A DNA stretch of 64,000 nt. It comes from Methylobacterium sp. DB0501. Lineage in GTDB: Bacteria > Pseudomonadota > Alphaproteobacteria > Rhizobiales > Beijerinckiaceae. This document shows positions 17,279 to 25,635 of this stretch, one piece after another; positions within the stretch are counted from its first letter, which is position 1; each line of letters opens with the position of its first letter. A program made the position numbers and the translations under genes. The notes beneath the pieces were generated by a model, which worked only from the letters and a program-made list of their open reading frames with translations, did not search any database and was not told the DNA's origin. The stretch lies in NCBI RefSeq assembly GCF_011043735.1, contig NZ_JAAKGV010000002.1, forward strand, positions 124,001 through 188,000. The letters run 5' to 3'.

Positions 17279-17418
17279 GGACGCGAGCTTCGCGATTCCG
17301 TGCTTAACGCGAGCTTGCCGAACGGGGTGAAGAAGAGGAAAACCCCGGCATCCACACTGCGACGACCGGCCGGTGCGGATGCGCCGCAACGGTCACGCAA
17401 ACGCCATTTTCGGGCAGG

Positions 17419-17508
17419 GACCGTCGCCGGGACCACGACCGTCGCCGCGGCGAAGGCCGTTGTCGGGGCAAAGGCCCTCGTCGGGACGAAGGCCGTCATC
17501 AGGAGGAA
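17419..17508. repeat. Five 18-bp degenerate tandem repeats ending in a ribosome-binding site
   Basis: Units at 17419, 17437, 17455, 17473 and 17491 share a core of the form GRCCGTCGTCGGGACGAA. The last unit has drifted to end in AGGAGGAA, which supplies the Shine-Dalgarno sequence of the aldo/keto reductase at 17514. It is non-coding in any convincing frame. Confidence 0.7.
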
Positions 17509-17513
17509 CGCCT

Positions 17514-18533
17514 GTGGAATACCGCACGCTCGGCCGGTCCGGCCTGAAGGTCTCGCAAATCTGTCTCGGCACGATGATGTTCGGCGGGCCGACTCCCGAC
17601 GACGAGGCCGAGCGCATCGTGGCCGACGCCCGCGCGCAAGGGGTCAACTTCATCGACACCGCCGACGTCTACACGGAGGGCCGCTCGGAAGAGGTGGTGG
17701 GCCGGGCCATCGCCCGCGACCGCAACGCCTGGGTGCTCGCCACCAAGGTGGCGAACCCGACGGGGACGGGCCCGAACGACCGCGGCCTGTCGCGGGCCCA
17801 CGTCGTCCGGGCCTGCGAGGCCAGCCTGCGGCGGCTGAACACCGACAGCATCGACCTCTACTACCTCCACAAGGAGGACCACGACACGCCGCTCTCCGAG
17901 ACGGTGCGGGCGATGGCCGACCTGATCCGGGCCGGCAAGGTGCGGTATTTCGGGGTCTCCAATCACCGCGCCTGGCGGATCGCCGAGATCTGCCGCCTGT
18001 GCGACGAGCACGGCATCGACCGGCCGGTGGTGAGCCAGCCCTACTACAACGCTCTCAACCGGATGCCCGAGGTCGAGCACCTGCCGGCCTGCGCGCATTA
18101 CGGCCTCGGCGTCGTGCCCTACTCGCCCCTCGCCCGCGGGGTGCTGACCGCCAAGTACCGCCCCGGCGAGGCGCCGCCCGAGGGGACCCGCGCCGGGCGC
18201 GGCGACACCCGGATGATGCAGACCGAGTGGCGGCCCGAGAGCCTGCGCATCGCCGGGGCGCTGAAGGCGCATGCGGAAGGCAAAGGCGCCTCGGTGATCG
18301 ACTTCGCGGTGGCCTGGGTGCTCAACAACCGTGCCGTCACGGCGGTGATCGCCGGACCCCGCACGCTCGCCCAGTGGCAGGCCTATGCCGGCGCCCTCGG
18401 CTACCGCTTCACGCCCGAGGACGAGGCCCTGGTCGACCGCCTGGTGCCGGCGGGCCACCCCTCGACCCCGGGCTACACCGACCCGGCCTATCCGCTCGAA
18501 GGACGAACCACCTGGACGGCGGCTCTCGACTGA
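17514..18533 (+). CDS. Aldo/keto reductase
   Basis: A cytosolic NADP(H)-dependent carbonyl reductase of 339 residues with an expected TIM barrel. Catalytic tetrad blocks are present: Asp and Tyr in FIDTADVYTEGRSEEVVG, Lys in VLATKV, His in DLYYLHKEDHD. The cofactor region includes VIAGPRTLAQWQ. A GTG start at 17514 is fixed by AGGAGG seven bases upstream. The family is broad and the substrate cannot be told. The RBS lies inside a tandem repeat (separate entry). Confidence 0.88.
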   Translation: MEYRTLGRSGLKVSQICLGTMMFGGPTPDDEAERIVADARAQGVNFIDTADVYTEGRSEEVVGRAIARDRNAWVLATKVANPTGTGPNDRGLSRAHVVRACEASLRRLNTDSIDLYYLHKEDHDTPLSETVRAMADLIRAGKVRYFGVSNHRAWRIAEICRLCDEHGIDRPVVSQPYYNALNRMPEVEHLPACAHYGLGVVPYSPLARGVLTAKYRPGEAPPEGTRAGRGDTRMMQTEWRPESLRIAGALKAHAEGKGASVIDFAVAWVLNNRAVTAVIAGPRTLAQWQAYAGALGYRFTPEDEALVDRLVPAGHPSTPGYTDPAYPLEGRTTWTAALD

Positions 18534-18700
18534 GCCACGCTCGCCGGTGTCAGGCTAACGGCGTTATCGATGTGGATGACGCCGGTCGGATGGCGATTTC
18601 CTCTTGGAACGCGCCGCGCACGGCTTAGTTGTTGACGCTATGTGCCCAGGCATGTCCACTGTTCGACCCTGGGAGACGGGTTGCAGACCGGAGGAGACCG

Positions 18701-19102
18701 ATGGCGACCAAGACCACCAAGAAGGCCGAGACGAAAGCCGAGCCCGAAGCCGCTCCCAAGGCCGCCAAGGCCGCCCCGAAGGCGGCGGCCAAGGAGACCA
18801 AGGACGACGGAAAGGACGAGGGCAAGGGGAAGAAGGTCGCGGCGCCGAAATCCGGCGACAAGCCGAACGCCCTCCAGAAGCCGCTGCAGCCGACTCCCGA
18901 ACTCGGCGCCATCGTGGGCGACAAGCCGATCCCGCGCGGCGAGGTGGTGAGCAAGGTGTGGGATTACATCCGCAAGCACTCGCTCCAGAACCCCGAGAAC
19001 AAGCGCGAGATCCTGGCCGACGAGAACCTGAGGAAGGTGTTCGGCAAGGACAAGGCGACGATGTTCGAGATGAACAAGTACCTCGCCCAGCACCTGAAGT
19101 AG
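18701..19102 (+). CDS. SWIB/MDM2-domain protein with Lys/Ala-rich N-terminus
   Basis: 133 residues. The first 65 are a histone-H1-like basic, disordered stretch (KAAKAAPKAAAKETKDDGK). The remainder is a SWIB domain: LGAIVGDKPIPRGEVVSKVW, DYIRKHSLQN, then DENLRKVFGKDKATMFEMNK. SWIB domains occur in eukaryotic chromatin remodelling proteins and in chlamydial topoisomerase, so DNA or chromosome association is plausible. ATG 18701 is preceded by GGAGGAGA. A hairpin follows the gene. Confidence 0.88.
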   Translation: MATKTTKKAETKAEPEAAPKAAKAAPKAAAKETKDDGKDEGKGKKVAAPKSGDKPNALQKPLQPTPELGAIVGDKPIPRGEVVSKVWDYIRKHSLQNPENKREILADENLRKVFGKDKATMFEMNKYLAQHLK

Positions 19103-19123
19103 GGCGAGCGGCCTCCTCCCGTC

Positions 19124-19150
19124 CGGATGGCCGCGCGACGCGGCCATCCG
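19124..19150 (+). terminator. Strong hairpin after the SWIB gene
   Basis: Twelve-base arms CGGATGGCCGCG and CGCGGCCATCCG with a CGA loop, 22 bp past the stop. No U-run follows, so it is a likely 3'-end-defining hairpin rather than a classical terminator. Confidence 0.5.
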
Positions 19151-19282
19151 TTCCGTGACGGGCGGGATGCAGGCCTTGGATGACGACTTCTGCGCGGACC
19201 GGGTCGGCCCGCCGCCGCGGGCCGGGGCCCGTGATCCGGGCCTGATGATCCGGGGCCTCTCCGGCCGGCCGGACAACCTCCC

Positions 19283-19465
19283 ATGACGAAGCCCCACGAT
19301 CCGGACGAGGCCGGTCGCCGCCGCGCCCTCGCGGCGATCCTGTTTCTGTTCGTCCTGGTGATCGGCGGCGTCTGGCTCGCCAACACCCTGCGCCGGGAGG
19401 CGGCCCGCGAGGATTGCCTGGCGAGCGGCCGGAGGGATTGCGCCGAGATCCGCTCGGCGCCGTAG
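19283..19465 (+). CDS. Small single-span membrane protein, 60 aa
   Basis: A charged N-terminus, one transmembrane helix (LAAILFLFVLVIGGVWLANT) and a polar C-terminus with two Cys (REDCLASGRRDCAEI). The hydrophobicity pattern looks protein-like, but the ribosome-binding site is weak. The two Cys on one side of the membrane could form a disulfide if that side is periplasmic. Function unknown. Confidence 0.55.
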   Translation: MTKPHDPDEAGRRRALAAILFLFVLVIGGVWLANTLRREAAREDCLASGRRDCAEIRSAP

Positions 19466-19503
19466 ACCTCCGATGGGCCTGACCCTACGGGCGGGGCGAC
19501 GGC

Positions 19504-21153
19504 CTACCGGAACAGGATCGCCGCCTTCCCCAAGGTGATCCACACCCCCCACAGGATCGGCAGGCCGACTGCCGCCCAGGCGAGCGCCGCCACCGGCGTC
19601 AGGCCGCCCCGGCCGATGCCGAACGAGCCGGACGGGCGCGCGGCCGCATGCGCGCCGGGGGCGGCCTCGGCCTGCGTCATGAACCAGCGCTCGCCGAGCG
19701 GCCGCACCAGCAGGTTCGCCACGAACCCGACGGCCAGGAAGCCGGCGAGGATCAGCAGCGTGCGGCTGTAGAGCGCCGCGCCCTGGACGCCCGCATCGAC
19801 CTGCGCCTGCCGGATCGCCGTCACCACGAGGGGGCCGACGATGCCCGCGGTCGACCACGCGGTGAGCAGCCGGCCGTGGATCGCCCCGACGAACCGGGTG
19901 CCGAACACGTCGGCGAGGTAGGCCGGGATCGTCGCGAAGCCGCCGCCATACATCGACAGGATCACGCAGAAGAACAGCACGAACAGCGCCTTCGAGCCGA
20001 TATCGGCCGCCCAGGGCGCGGCGGCATAGAGCACGCATCCCAGCGCGAAGAAGGTGGCGTAGGTCGCCTTCCGGCCGATCCGGTCGGAGAGCGTCGCCCA
20101 GAAGAAGCGGCCGAGGATGTTGAACAGCGACAGCAATCCGACGAAGCCGGCGGCGATCGCGGCCACTTGCGCCTTCTGGCCGGCATCGAGCTGGCCGAAC
20201 CCGACGTCGGCCCGGCCGATCAGCGCGCCGCCGAAGATCTCCTGCAGCATCGGCGAGGCCAGCGCCAGCACGCCGATCCCGGCCGAGACGTTCAGGCACA
20301 GCATCGCCCAGAGCAGCCAGAACTGGGGCGTCTTGTGCGCGTCGGAGAGATGGACGTGGCCGCTGGTGATCATCCGGTTGCGGGCGGCCGGCGAGGTCCA
20401 GCCCTCGGGCTGCCAGTTCTCCGGCGGGACGCGGTAGCCGAAGGCGCCGCAGAGCATGACGACGAGGTAGCCGGTGCCCATGATCGCCAGCGTCTGCCAC
20501 ACGCCGGCCTGCCCCGGCCCCTTGAAGTGGGTGATGAGCAGGTCGGCGAGCGGCGAGCCGATCATCGCGCCGCCGCCGAAGCCCATGATCGCCATGCCGG
20601 TCGCCATGCCGCGCCGGTCGGGGAACCACTTCACCAGGGTCGAGACCGGCGAGATGTAGCCGAGGCCGAGGCCGATGCCGCCGATCAGCCCCATCCCGAG
20701 CCAGACCAGCCAGAGCTGGTGGAGATAGACGCCGAGCGAGCCGATCAGGAAGCCGCCGCCCCAGGCGAGGGCGGCGACGAGGCCGGCCTTGCGCGGCCCG
20801 GCCCGCTCGAGCCAGCCGCCGAACAGGGCGGCGGAGAGCCCGAGCATCACGATGCCGATCGAGAACACCAGGACGAGGTCGCTGACGCGCCAGTCGCAGG
20901 TCGTGGTGACGAGGGCGGTGGCCAGGCCCATGTCCGGGCAGGCGGCCGGGCCGGGCTGGCCGGTGCTCAGCGCCCGCGACAGCGGCAGCCAGAACACCGA
21001 CAGCCCGTAGGACATGCCGATGCAGAGATGGATGGCGAGCGCCGCCGGCGGTACCAGCCAGCGGTTGAACCCGGCCCGTGCGACGATGCGCTCGCGGGTG
21101 AGGAACCCGGGTGCGACGGCACCCGATGAGCGGTTGACGACGCTGGCGTCCAT
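19504..21153 (-). CDS. OFA-family MFS transporter (oxalate/formate antiporter-like)
   Basis: 549 residues, 12 or more transmembrane segments, inner membrane. OFA-type blocks include ALAIHLCIGMSYGLSVFWLP near the N-terminus, LGYISPVSTLVKWFPDRRGM and TGMAIMGFGGGAMIGSPLAD in the first half, and MYGGGFATIPAYLADVFGT in the second. The family exchanges monocarboxylates or dicarboxylates such as oxalate and formate; in a likely methylotroph an organic-acid role is sensible, but the substrate is inferred. An insertion after the second helix and long loops make it longer than OxlT. No oxalate-catabolism genes are adjacent. Confidence 0.85.
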   Translation of the reverse strand: MDASVVNRSSGAVAPGFLTRERIVARAGFNRWLVPPAALAIHLCIGMSYGLSVFWLPLSRALSTGQPGPAACPDMGLATALVTTTCDWRVSDLVLVFSIGIVMLGLSAALFGGWLERAGPRKAGLVAALAWGGGFLIGSLGVYLHQLWLVWLGMGLIGGIGLGLGYISPVSTLVKWFPDRRGMATGMAIMGFGGGAMIGSPLADLLITHFKGPGQAGVWQTLAIMGTGYLVVMLCGAFGYRVPPENWQPEGWTSPAARNRMITSGHVHLSDAHKTPQFWLLWAMLCLNVSAGIGVLALASPMLQEIFGGALIGRADVGFGQLDAGQKAQVAAIAAGFVGLLSLFNILGRFFWATLSDRIGRKATYATFFALGCVLYAAAPWAADIGSKALFVLFFCVILSMYGGGFATIPAYLADVFGTRFVGAIHGRLLTAWSTAGIVGPLVVTAIRQAQVDAGVQGAALYSRTLLILAGFLAVGFVANLLVRPLGERWFMTQAEAAPGAHAAARPSGSFGIGRGGLTPVAALAWAAVGLPILWGVWITLGKAAILFR

Positions 21154-21337
21154 GAACGTCCTCCTGGTCCGACCCCGTGCCGGGCCATTCGGACACTACG
21201 TTTAGGAGTGGATCTTCAGCCCCGATAGACGATGCGCGGCAGCATGGGATTTCAATCCATCATCCTTTCGTCGGGGTGGCGGGGCTGCGCTTTCCGTTGC
21301 GTCGCTTCCGATCGAACCTTGGCGAGACCAGGATCTT

Positions 21338-22711
21338 TCAGCGCCGCACCCTGAGCCCGCTCGCCACGGCGCCGGCCAGCGCCAGGCCGCTCGCCAGCCA
21401 CAGCACGGTCGTCGTCCCGCGCGCGTGCAGGTAACCGAAGATCACCGCGACCACGGCCGCGCCGAGGGACTGGCCGAGCAGCCGCGCGGTCGATTGCATG
21501 CCGCTGGCGCCGCCGCTGCGCTCCCGCGGCGCGCTGGTGATGATCACCTTGTTGTTGGGCGACTGGAACAGCCCGAAGCCGAGGCCGCACAGGGTGAGCC
21601 GCCAGGCGATGGCGAGCGGGGAGGGGTCCGCCGGCAGGGAGGCCATCAGGGCGAGGCCCGCCGAGAGCGCCACGAGTCCGATGCCGCCGAGGAGGCCGGG
21701 GGGATAGCGGTCGGCCATCCGCCCGGCGAAGGGGGCGATCACCGCGATGGCGATCGGCCAGGGCGTCATTAGGAGACCGGTCTGGGTGCCGGTGAGGTGC
21801 AGCACGTCCTGGAAGTAGAACGGGAGTGCCACGTAGGCCATCATCTGGGCCGAGAACGAGCAGACCGAGCTCACCATCGACAGCGCGAAGACCGGGATGC
21901 GCAGGAGGTCGATCGGCAGGAGCGGGGCAGGCAGGCGGACCTGCATCCACACGAAGGCGATGCCGACGAGCCCCGCCGCCGCCAGCAGGACGAGCGCCGT
22001 GCCGCGCCGCTCCGGCTCGCCGAGCCCGTCGACGCCGGTGATGAGCAGGCAGAAGACCAGGGCGTTGAGGAGCGCGCTCAAGGCATCGAACCGGGCGCCG
22101 CTGCGGTGGGTGGCCGGCAGCGTCCGGGTCGCGAGGGTGAGTGCCGCGAGGCCGAGCGGTACGTTGACGAGGAACAGCCACGGCCAGCTCGCCACCGACA
22201 GCACCGCCGCCGCGACGCTCGGGCCCGCCGCCGAGGCGATCGCCACGATCAGCGCCATGGTGCCGACGCCGCGCCCGATCATCCGGTGGGGATAGATGAA
22301 GCGCACCAGCGCGATGTTGACGCTCATGATCCCGGCCGCACCGAGCCCCTGAACGATGCGGGCACCGACCAGCACCGGCAGCGAGCCGGCGAACGCGCAG
22401 GCGAGCGACGCCGCGGTGAACAGCGCGAGACCGGTGCAGTAGACCCGCTTGTAGCCGAGGATGTCGCCGAGGGAGGCCAGCGGCAGCAGGGCGGCGGTGA
22501 CTGCGAGCTGGTAGCCGTTGGTGATGAAGATCGCGGCGCCCGGGCTGACCTGAAGGTCCTTGGCCATCACCGGCAGGGCGACGTTGACGATGGCGCCGTC
22601 GAGTACCGCCATCGACATGGCGATGCCGATCGCCAGCATCGCCCACAGCCTCTCCCGGCCCGGCAGGCCGTCGGCCGCCTCCGCCGCCACCGGCCCCGCC
22701 GCTCCCGTCAT
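21338..22711 (-). CDS. DHA2-family MFS drug transporter (EmrB/QacA type)
   Basis: 457 residues, about 14 hydrophobic segments. Helix 1 carries motif D1-like SMAVLDGAIVNVALPVMAKD, then ITNGYQLAVTAALLPLASLG and GARIVQGLGAAG (motif C region), which are typical of proton-driven multidrug exporters. ATG 22711 gives MTGAAGPVAA. An in-frame upstream extension runs into the dispersed repeat at 22741-22843 and was rejected. No adjacent membrane-fusion (EmrA) or regulator gene is present. Confidence 0.85.
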   Translation of the reverse strand: MTGAAGPVAAEAADGLPGRERLWAMLAIGIAMSMAVLDGAIVNVALPVMAKDLQVSPGAAIFITNGYQLAVTAALLPLASLGDILGYKRVYCTGLALFTAASLACAFAGSLPVLVGARIVQGLGAAGIMSVNIALVRFIYPHRMIGRGVGTMALIVAIASAAGPSVAAAVLSVASWPWLFLVNVPLGLAALTLATRTLPATHRSGARFDALSALLNALVFCLLITGVDGLGEPERRGTALVLLAAAGLVGIAFVWMQVRLPAPLLPIDLLRIPVFALSMVSSVCSFSAQMMAYVALPFYFQDVLHLTGTQTGLLMTPWPIAIAVIAPFAGRMADRYPPGLLGGIGLVALSAGLALMASLPADPSPLAIAWRLTLCGLGFGLFQSPNNKVIITSAPRERSGGASGMQSTARLLGQSLGAAVVAVIFGYLHARGTTTVLWLASGLALAGAVASGLRVRR

Positions 22712-22740
22712 CGGTTCCGCGCTCCCCGTCGTCGCCCTAA

Positions 22741-22843
22741 ACAGATTTCGCAAAAGTGGTTGCCGGTTTTGCGACAAAAATCTGCGACAGAACAAAAGTC
22801 TCAACGGACGAAGCGTTGGCCTGCCAACGCAAGTCTGCTTAGA
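22741..22843 (+). repeat. Dispersed repeat, copy A
   Basis: Begins ACAGATTTCGCAAAAGTGG and ends CAAGTCTGCTTAGA. It matches the reverse complement of 46520-46622 at roughly 85% of positions by eye, including a shared 20-base block GGACGAAGCGTTGGCCTGCC. It lies 30 bp upstream of the DHA2 transporter start. The local AT content is higher than the surroundings. Confidence 0.8.
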
Positions 22844-23009
22844 ATTCCGATTATGCCGCACTTTCCGTGGCCGACCGCGATCCACCCCGCCGGACGGTGC
22901 TCTAGCCCAAAGCCGCGATCCCCACATCTGTCCCCGACCTCATCCCGGCCCTGCGCGAGAGGCGGAGATCCCGGACGGTTCGGCCGCGGGCGTGGCCCGG
23001 GCGAGTGCG

Positions 23010-23037
23010 TTGACAGGCCCGGTCGGAGGTGTATGGA
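23010..23037 (+). promoter_or_regulatory. Sigma70-like promoter candidate
   Basis: TTGACA at 23010-23015, a 16-bp spacer, then TATGGA at 23032-23037. The next gene start (23224) is about 180 bp away, so a long leader or a short untranslated RNA would result. Confidence 0.35.
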
Positions 23038-23223
23038 GCCCGCCGTGTCCCGGTCCGCGTCTCGCGGCCCGCCACGCTTCGACCAGGAACCGTCAACCCC
23101 ATGCCGAGCGACAGTCACAGTCGATCGCCTGCGCCGTTCGTGCCGGCCGCTTCTCGCAGGGACGCCTGACGGCGCGCCCTCGGGGATCCGGCCGCGCGGA
23201 CGGCCGCCCCCGAGAGGTGCCTC

Positions 23224-23424
23224 ATGACCTTCACCATCCTGCCCTTCGCACCGGAGGGCGCTGCCGTTCGTCCCCTCGCCGCCGCGCCCGCGTCGAAGAC
23301 CGTTCTGCGCGCCTCCTGGTCCCTCGACCCGGAGACCGGCCGGTCGGTCTGTCAGTGGAGCGCGGAGGACCGGGGGAGCGATACCCCAACGCGCTGCCCG
23401 GCTCCGCTCCGGCATGCCGCGTGA
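23224..23424 (+). CDS. Small hypothetical protein, 66 aa
   Basis: The ATG follows GAGAGG at good spacing. Composition is protein-like, with a core LRASWSLDPETGRSVCQWSA that I associate with short uncharacterised Methylobacterium proteins. No signal or membrane segment. Function unknown; an intrinsic-terminator-like hairpin follows at 23463. Confidence 0.55.
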   Translation: MTFTILPFAPEGAAVRPLAAAPASKTVLRASWSLDPETGRSVCQWSAEDRGSDTPTRCPAPLRHAA

Positions 23425-23462
23425 GCCGGGGCAAACCTTCGAAAGCCTGCCGACGAAACGAC

Positions 23463-23493
23463 GCCGCCCGGGATCGATCCGATCCCGGGCGGC
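23463..23493 (-). terminator. Hairpin between the small ORF and the chemoreceptor gene
   Basis: Perfect 13-bp arms GCCGCCCGGGATC and GATCCCGGGCGGC around a GATCC loop. It lies between convergent genes ending at 23424 (+) and 23518 (-) and could serve both. Confidence 0.6.
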
Positions 23494-23517
23494 GCGAACG
23501 TCGGGTGCAGCGAGGCC

Positions 23518-25194
23518 CTACGCCGCCCGGACGGTGGCGAGGAAGCGGTGGACCTCGGCGCCGAGATGCTCGGACTGGCGCGACAGCTCGGAAGAGGCCG
23601 AGAGCACGTGGCCGGCCGAGACGCCGGATTGCTCGGCGGCGCTCGCCACCGCGGCGACGCTGTGGGTGACCTCGCCGGTGCCGGCGGCGGCCTGGGTGAT
23701 GTTGCGCACGATCTCCTGGGTCGCCGCGCCCTGCTCCTCCACCGCCGCGGCGATCGAGGTCGCCACGCCCGAGATCTCCTCGATCCGCGCGGTGATCTTG
23801 CCGATGGCGCCGGCCGCCTGGCCGGTCGTGGCCTGGATCGCCGCGATCTGGCCGGTGATCTCCTCGGTGGCCCGCGCCGTCTGGCCGGCGAGTTCCTTCA
23901 CCTCGGCCGCCACCACCGCGAAGCCGCGGCCGGCGGCCCCGGCCCGGGCCGCCTCGATGGTGGCGTTGAGCGCGAGCAGGTTGGTCTGGCTGGCGATCGA
24001 GGAGATCAGCCCGACCACGTCGCCGATGCGGGCGGTGGCCTCGGTCAGCGCCCGGACCTGGTGGGCAGTCTCGCCGGCCTCGGCCACGGCGGCCTTGGCG
24101 AGACGGGCCGAGCCGTCGACCTGGCGACCGATCTCCTGGACCGAGGCGCCGAGTTCCTCGGCGGCCTCCGCCACCGTGCCGACATTGGCGGCGGCCTGGG
24201 CCGCCGCGGCGGCGACGCCGGTCGATTCGGTCGCGGTCTGCGTCGCCGTGCCGGTCATGCTCCGGGCGGTGGCCTGCAGCTCGGCGGCGGCGGAGGAAAC
24301 CTGGCCGACGATGCCGCCGACCGCGTGCTCGAAGGCGTCCGCCATCTGGCGCATCCCGGCCTTGCGCTGCTCCTCGGCCGAGGCGCGGGCCAAAGCCGTC
24401 TCCTCCTCGAGGGCGCGGGCGCGCACCATGCTCTCCTTGAACACCTGCACGGCGCCGGCCATCGCGCCGATCTCGTCGCGCCGCTCGCGGGCGGGTACCG
24501 CCTCGTCGAGGCGGCCGGCGGCGAGCGCCCCCATGCTGCCGGACAGCCCGATCAGCGGCCTGGCGATGCTGCGGCCGATCAGCGTGGCGGCGGCGGCGAC
24601 CAGGACCGCCACCAGGGCGGCGCCGGCGAAGAGGTTCCACAGCGTGGCGTGGATCTGGGCCGCGGTATCGTCGGCGTAGATGCCGGTGCCGACGACCCAG
24701 CCCCAGGGCTTGAAGCTGCGGGCGTAGGACACCTTCTCCACCGGTACGTCGGAGCCGGGCTTGGGCCAGACATAGGTTTCGAAGGCGGCGCCGTCCGCCT
24801 CGATCTTGCGCATCATGTCGGCGAAGAACTTGCGGCCCGACGGCTCGGCGAGGCCGCTGACGTCCCGGCCGACCAGCTTGGGATCGGGATGGGCGATCAG
24901 GCGCGACTGCATGTCGTTGACCCAGAAGAACTCGTCCTTGCCGTAGCGCAGGGCGGAGATGGCGCCGGCGGCGTTCTTCTGGGCGGCCTCGCGGGTCATC
25001 CGCCCGGCCCGCTCCTCGGCCTCGAAATGGACGAGGATGCCCTGGGCGGCGTCCACCAGGTCCTTCGTCTTGAGGGCCCGGGCGTTGGTGATCGCCCCGG
25101 CGAGATCGTAGGCGGCGAGGCCGAGGATGAGGACGAGCCCGACGAGGGCCACGCCCGTCAGGGCCTGGATCCGGGCAGCGATCTTGAGCGACAT
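23518..25194 (-). CDS. Methyl-accepting chemotaxis protein with single Cache domain
   Basis: 558-residue inner-membrane chemoreceptor. Domains: short cytoplasmic start, TM1 ([20 protein letters not shown]), a periplasmic sCache-type sensor containing [20 protein letters not shown] and [15 protein letters not shown]2 ([18 protein letters not shown]), HAMP, and the methyl-accepting hairpin with tip [20 protein letters not shown]. The single-Cache type often binds small organic acids, which is inference. ATG 25194 was chosen over an Arg-rich upstream extension. It is divergent from an HD-GYP gene, with a shared inverted repeat between them. No C-terminal CheR-tethering pentapeptide was seen. Confidence 0.9.
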   Translation of the reverse strand: MSLKIAARIQALTGVALVGLVLILGLAAYDLAGAITNARALKTKDLVDAAQGILVHFEAEERAGRMTREAAQKNAAGAISALRYGKDEFFWVNDMQSRLIAHPDPKLVGRDVSGLAEPSGRKFFADMMRKIEADGAAFETYVWPKPGSDVPVEKVSYARSFKPWGWVVGTGIYADDTAAQIHATLWNLFAGAALVAVLVAAAATLIGRSIARPLIGLSGSMGALAAGRLDEAVPARERRDEIGAMAGAVQVFKESMVRARALEEETALARASAEEQRKAGMRQMADAFEHAVGGIVGQVSSAAAELQATARSMTGTATQTATESTGVAAAAAQAAANVGTVAEAAEELGASVQEIGRQVDGSARLAKAAVAEAGETAHQVRALTEATARIGDVVGLISSIASQTNLLALNATIEAARAGAAGRGFAVVAAEVKELAGQTARATEEITGQIAAIQATTGQAAGAIGKITARIEEISGVATSIAAAVEEQGAATQEIVRNITQAAAGTGEVTHSVAAVASAAEQSGVSAGHVLSASSELSRQSEHLGAEVHRFLATVRAA

Positions 25195-25635
25195 GAAGGG
25201 CCTTGTCAGCAGGGTGGACGCCCCCGCACCCGATCGTCGAGGTGCGGAAGGTCGCGGCGATGCGAGGATCGGCAGGCGCCCGGCGCCACGCGGCCTTCCG
25301 CGTCGAGCCTGCCCCAATACGATCGGGTCCGTTTGGATCATCGGCGCTAACAGTTACAAGGACGATAACGGTTGGTCAGTTTCCGTAGGGGTCAGTCGTC
25401 CGGCGGTCGCGGCGAGCAACCTGCGGCGGCGCCGCCCCTTGGGACTGCTGCGCGTTGCGTGCAGCCGATCCGCAGGACCCGCGAACGCGACGCCCGTGGC
25501 CGCGCCGATCCCGATAGGTCGAATGTCCTGTTGGCCGCCGCGCGGGCTCACTGGCGGCCCCGTTGTAAGCATTTGTTCGGGAGTGGGTCTGTATTCGAAG
25601 GGGGCTGGGGCAGTGCGGCGAGCGGGAGGGACAGG
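25195..25635. other. 441-bp divergent promoter region (chemoreceptor / HD-GYP)
   Basis: Separates the start codons of a chemoreceptor and an HD-GYP protein. It contains an 8-bp inverted repeat with 9-bp spacer (25349-25373). No gene was found in it. Confidence 0.5.
25349..25373. promoter_or_regulatory. Inverted repeat, candidate operator
   Basis: AACAGTTA (25349-25356) and TAACGGTT (25366-25373) are inverted with one mismatch and a 9-bp spacer. They sit in a locally AT-rich pocket between two divergent signalling genes and could be a shared operator. Confidence 0.45.

Larger units (their letters stand above)
22712..23223. other. 512-bp intergenic region with a dispersed repeat and promoter-like site
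   Basis: Contains the 103-bp dispersed repeat copy (22741-22843), a GC-rich middle without convincing coding frames, and a sigma70-like promoter candidate at 23010-23037 pointing to the small ORF at 23224. Confidence 0.5.

Noticed and set aside
19504..21153. An oxalate degradation cluster around the OFA transporter
   Set aside because: No oxalyl-CoA decarboxylase or formyl-CoA transferase gene lies nearby.
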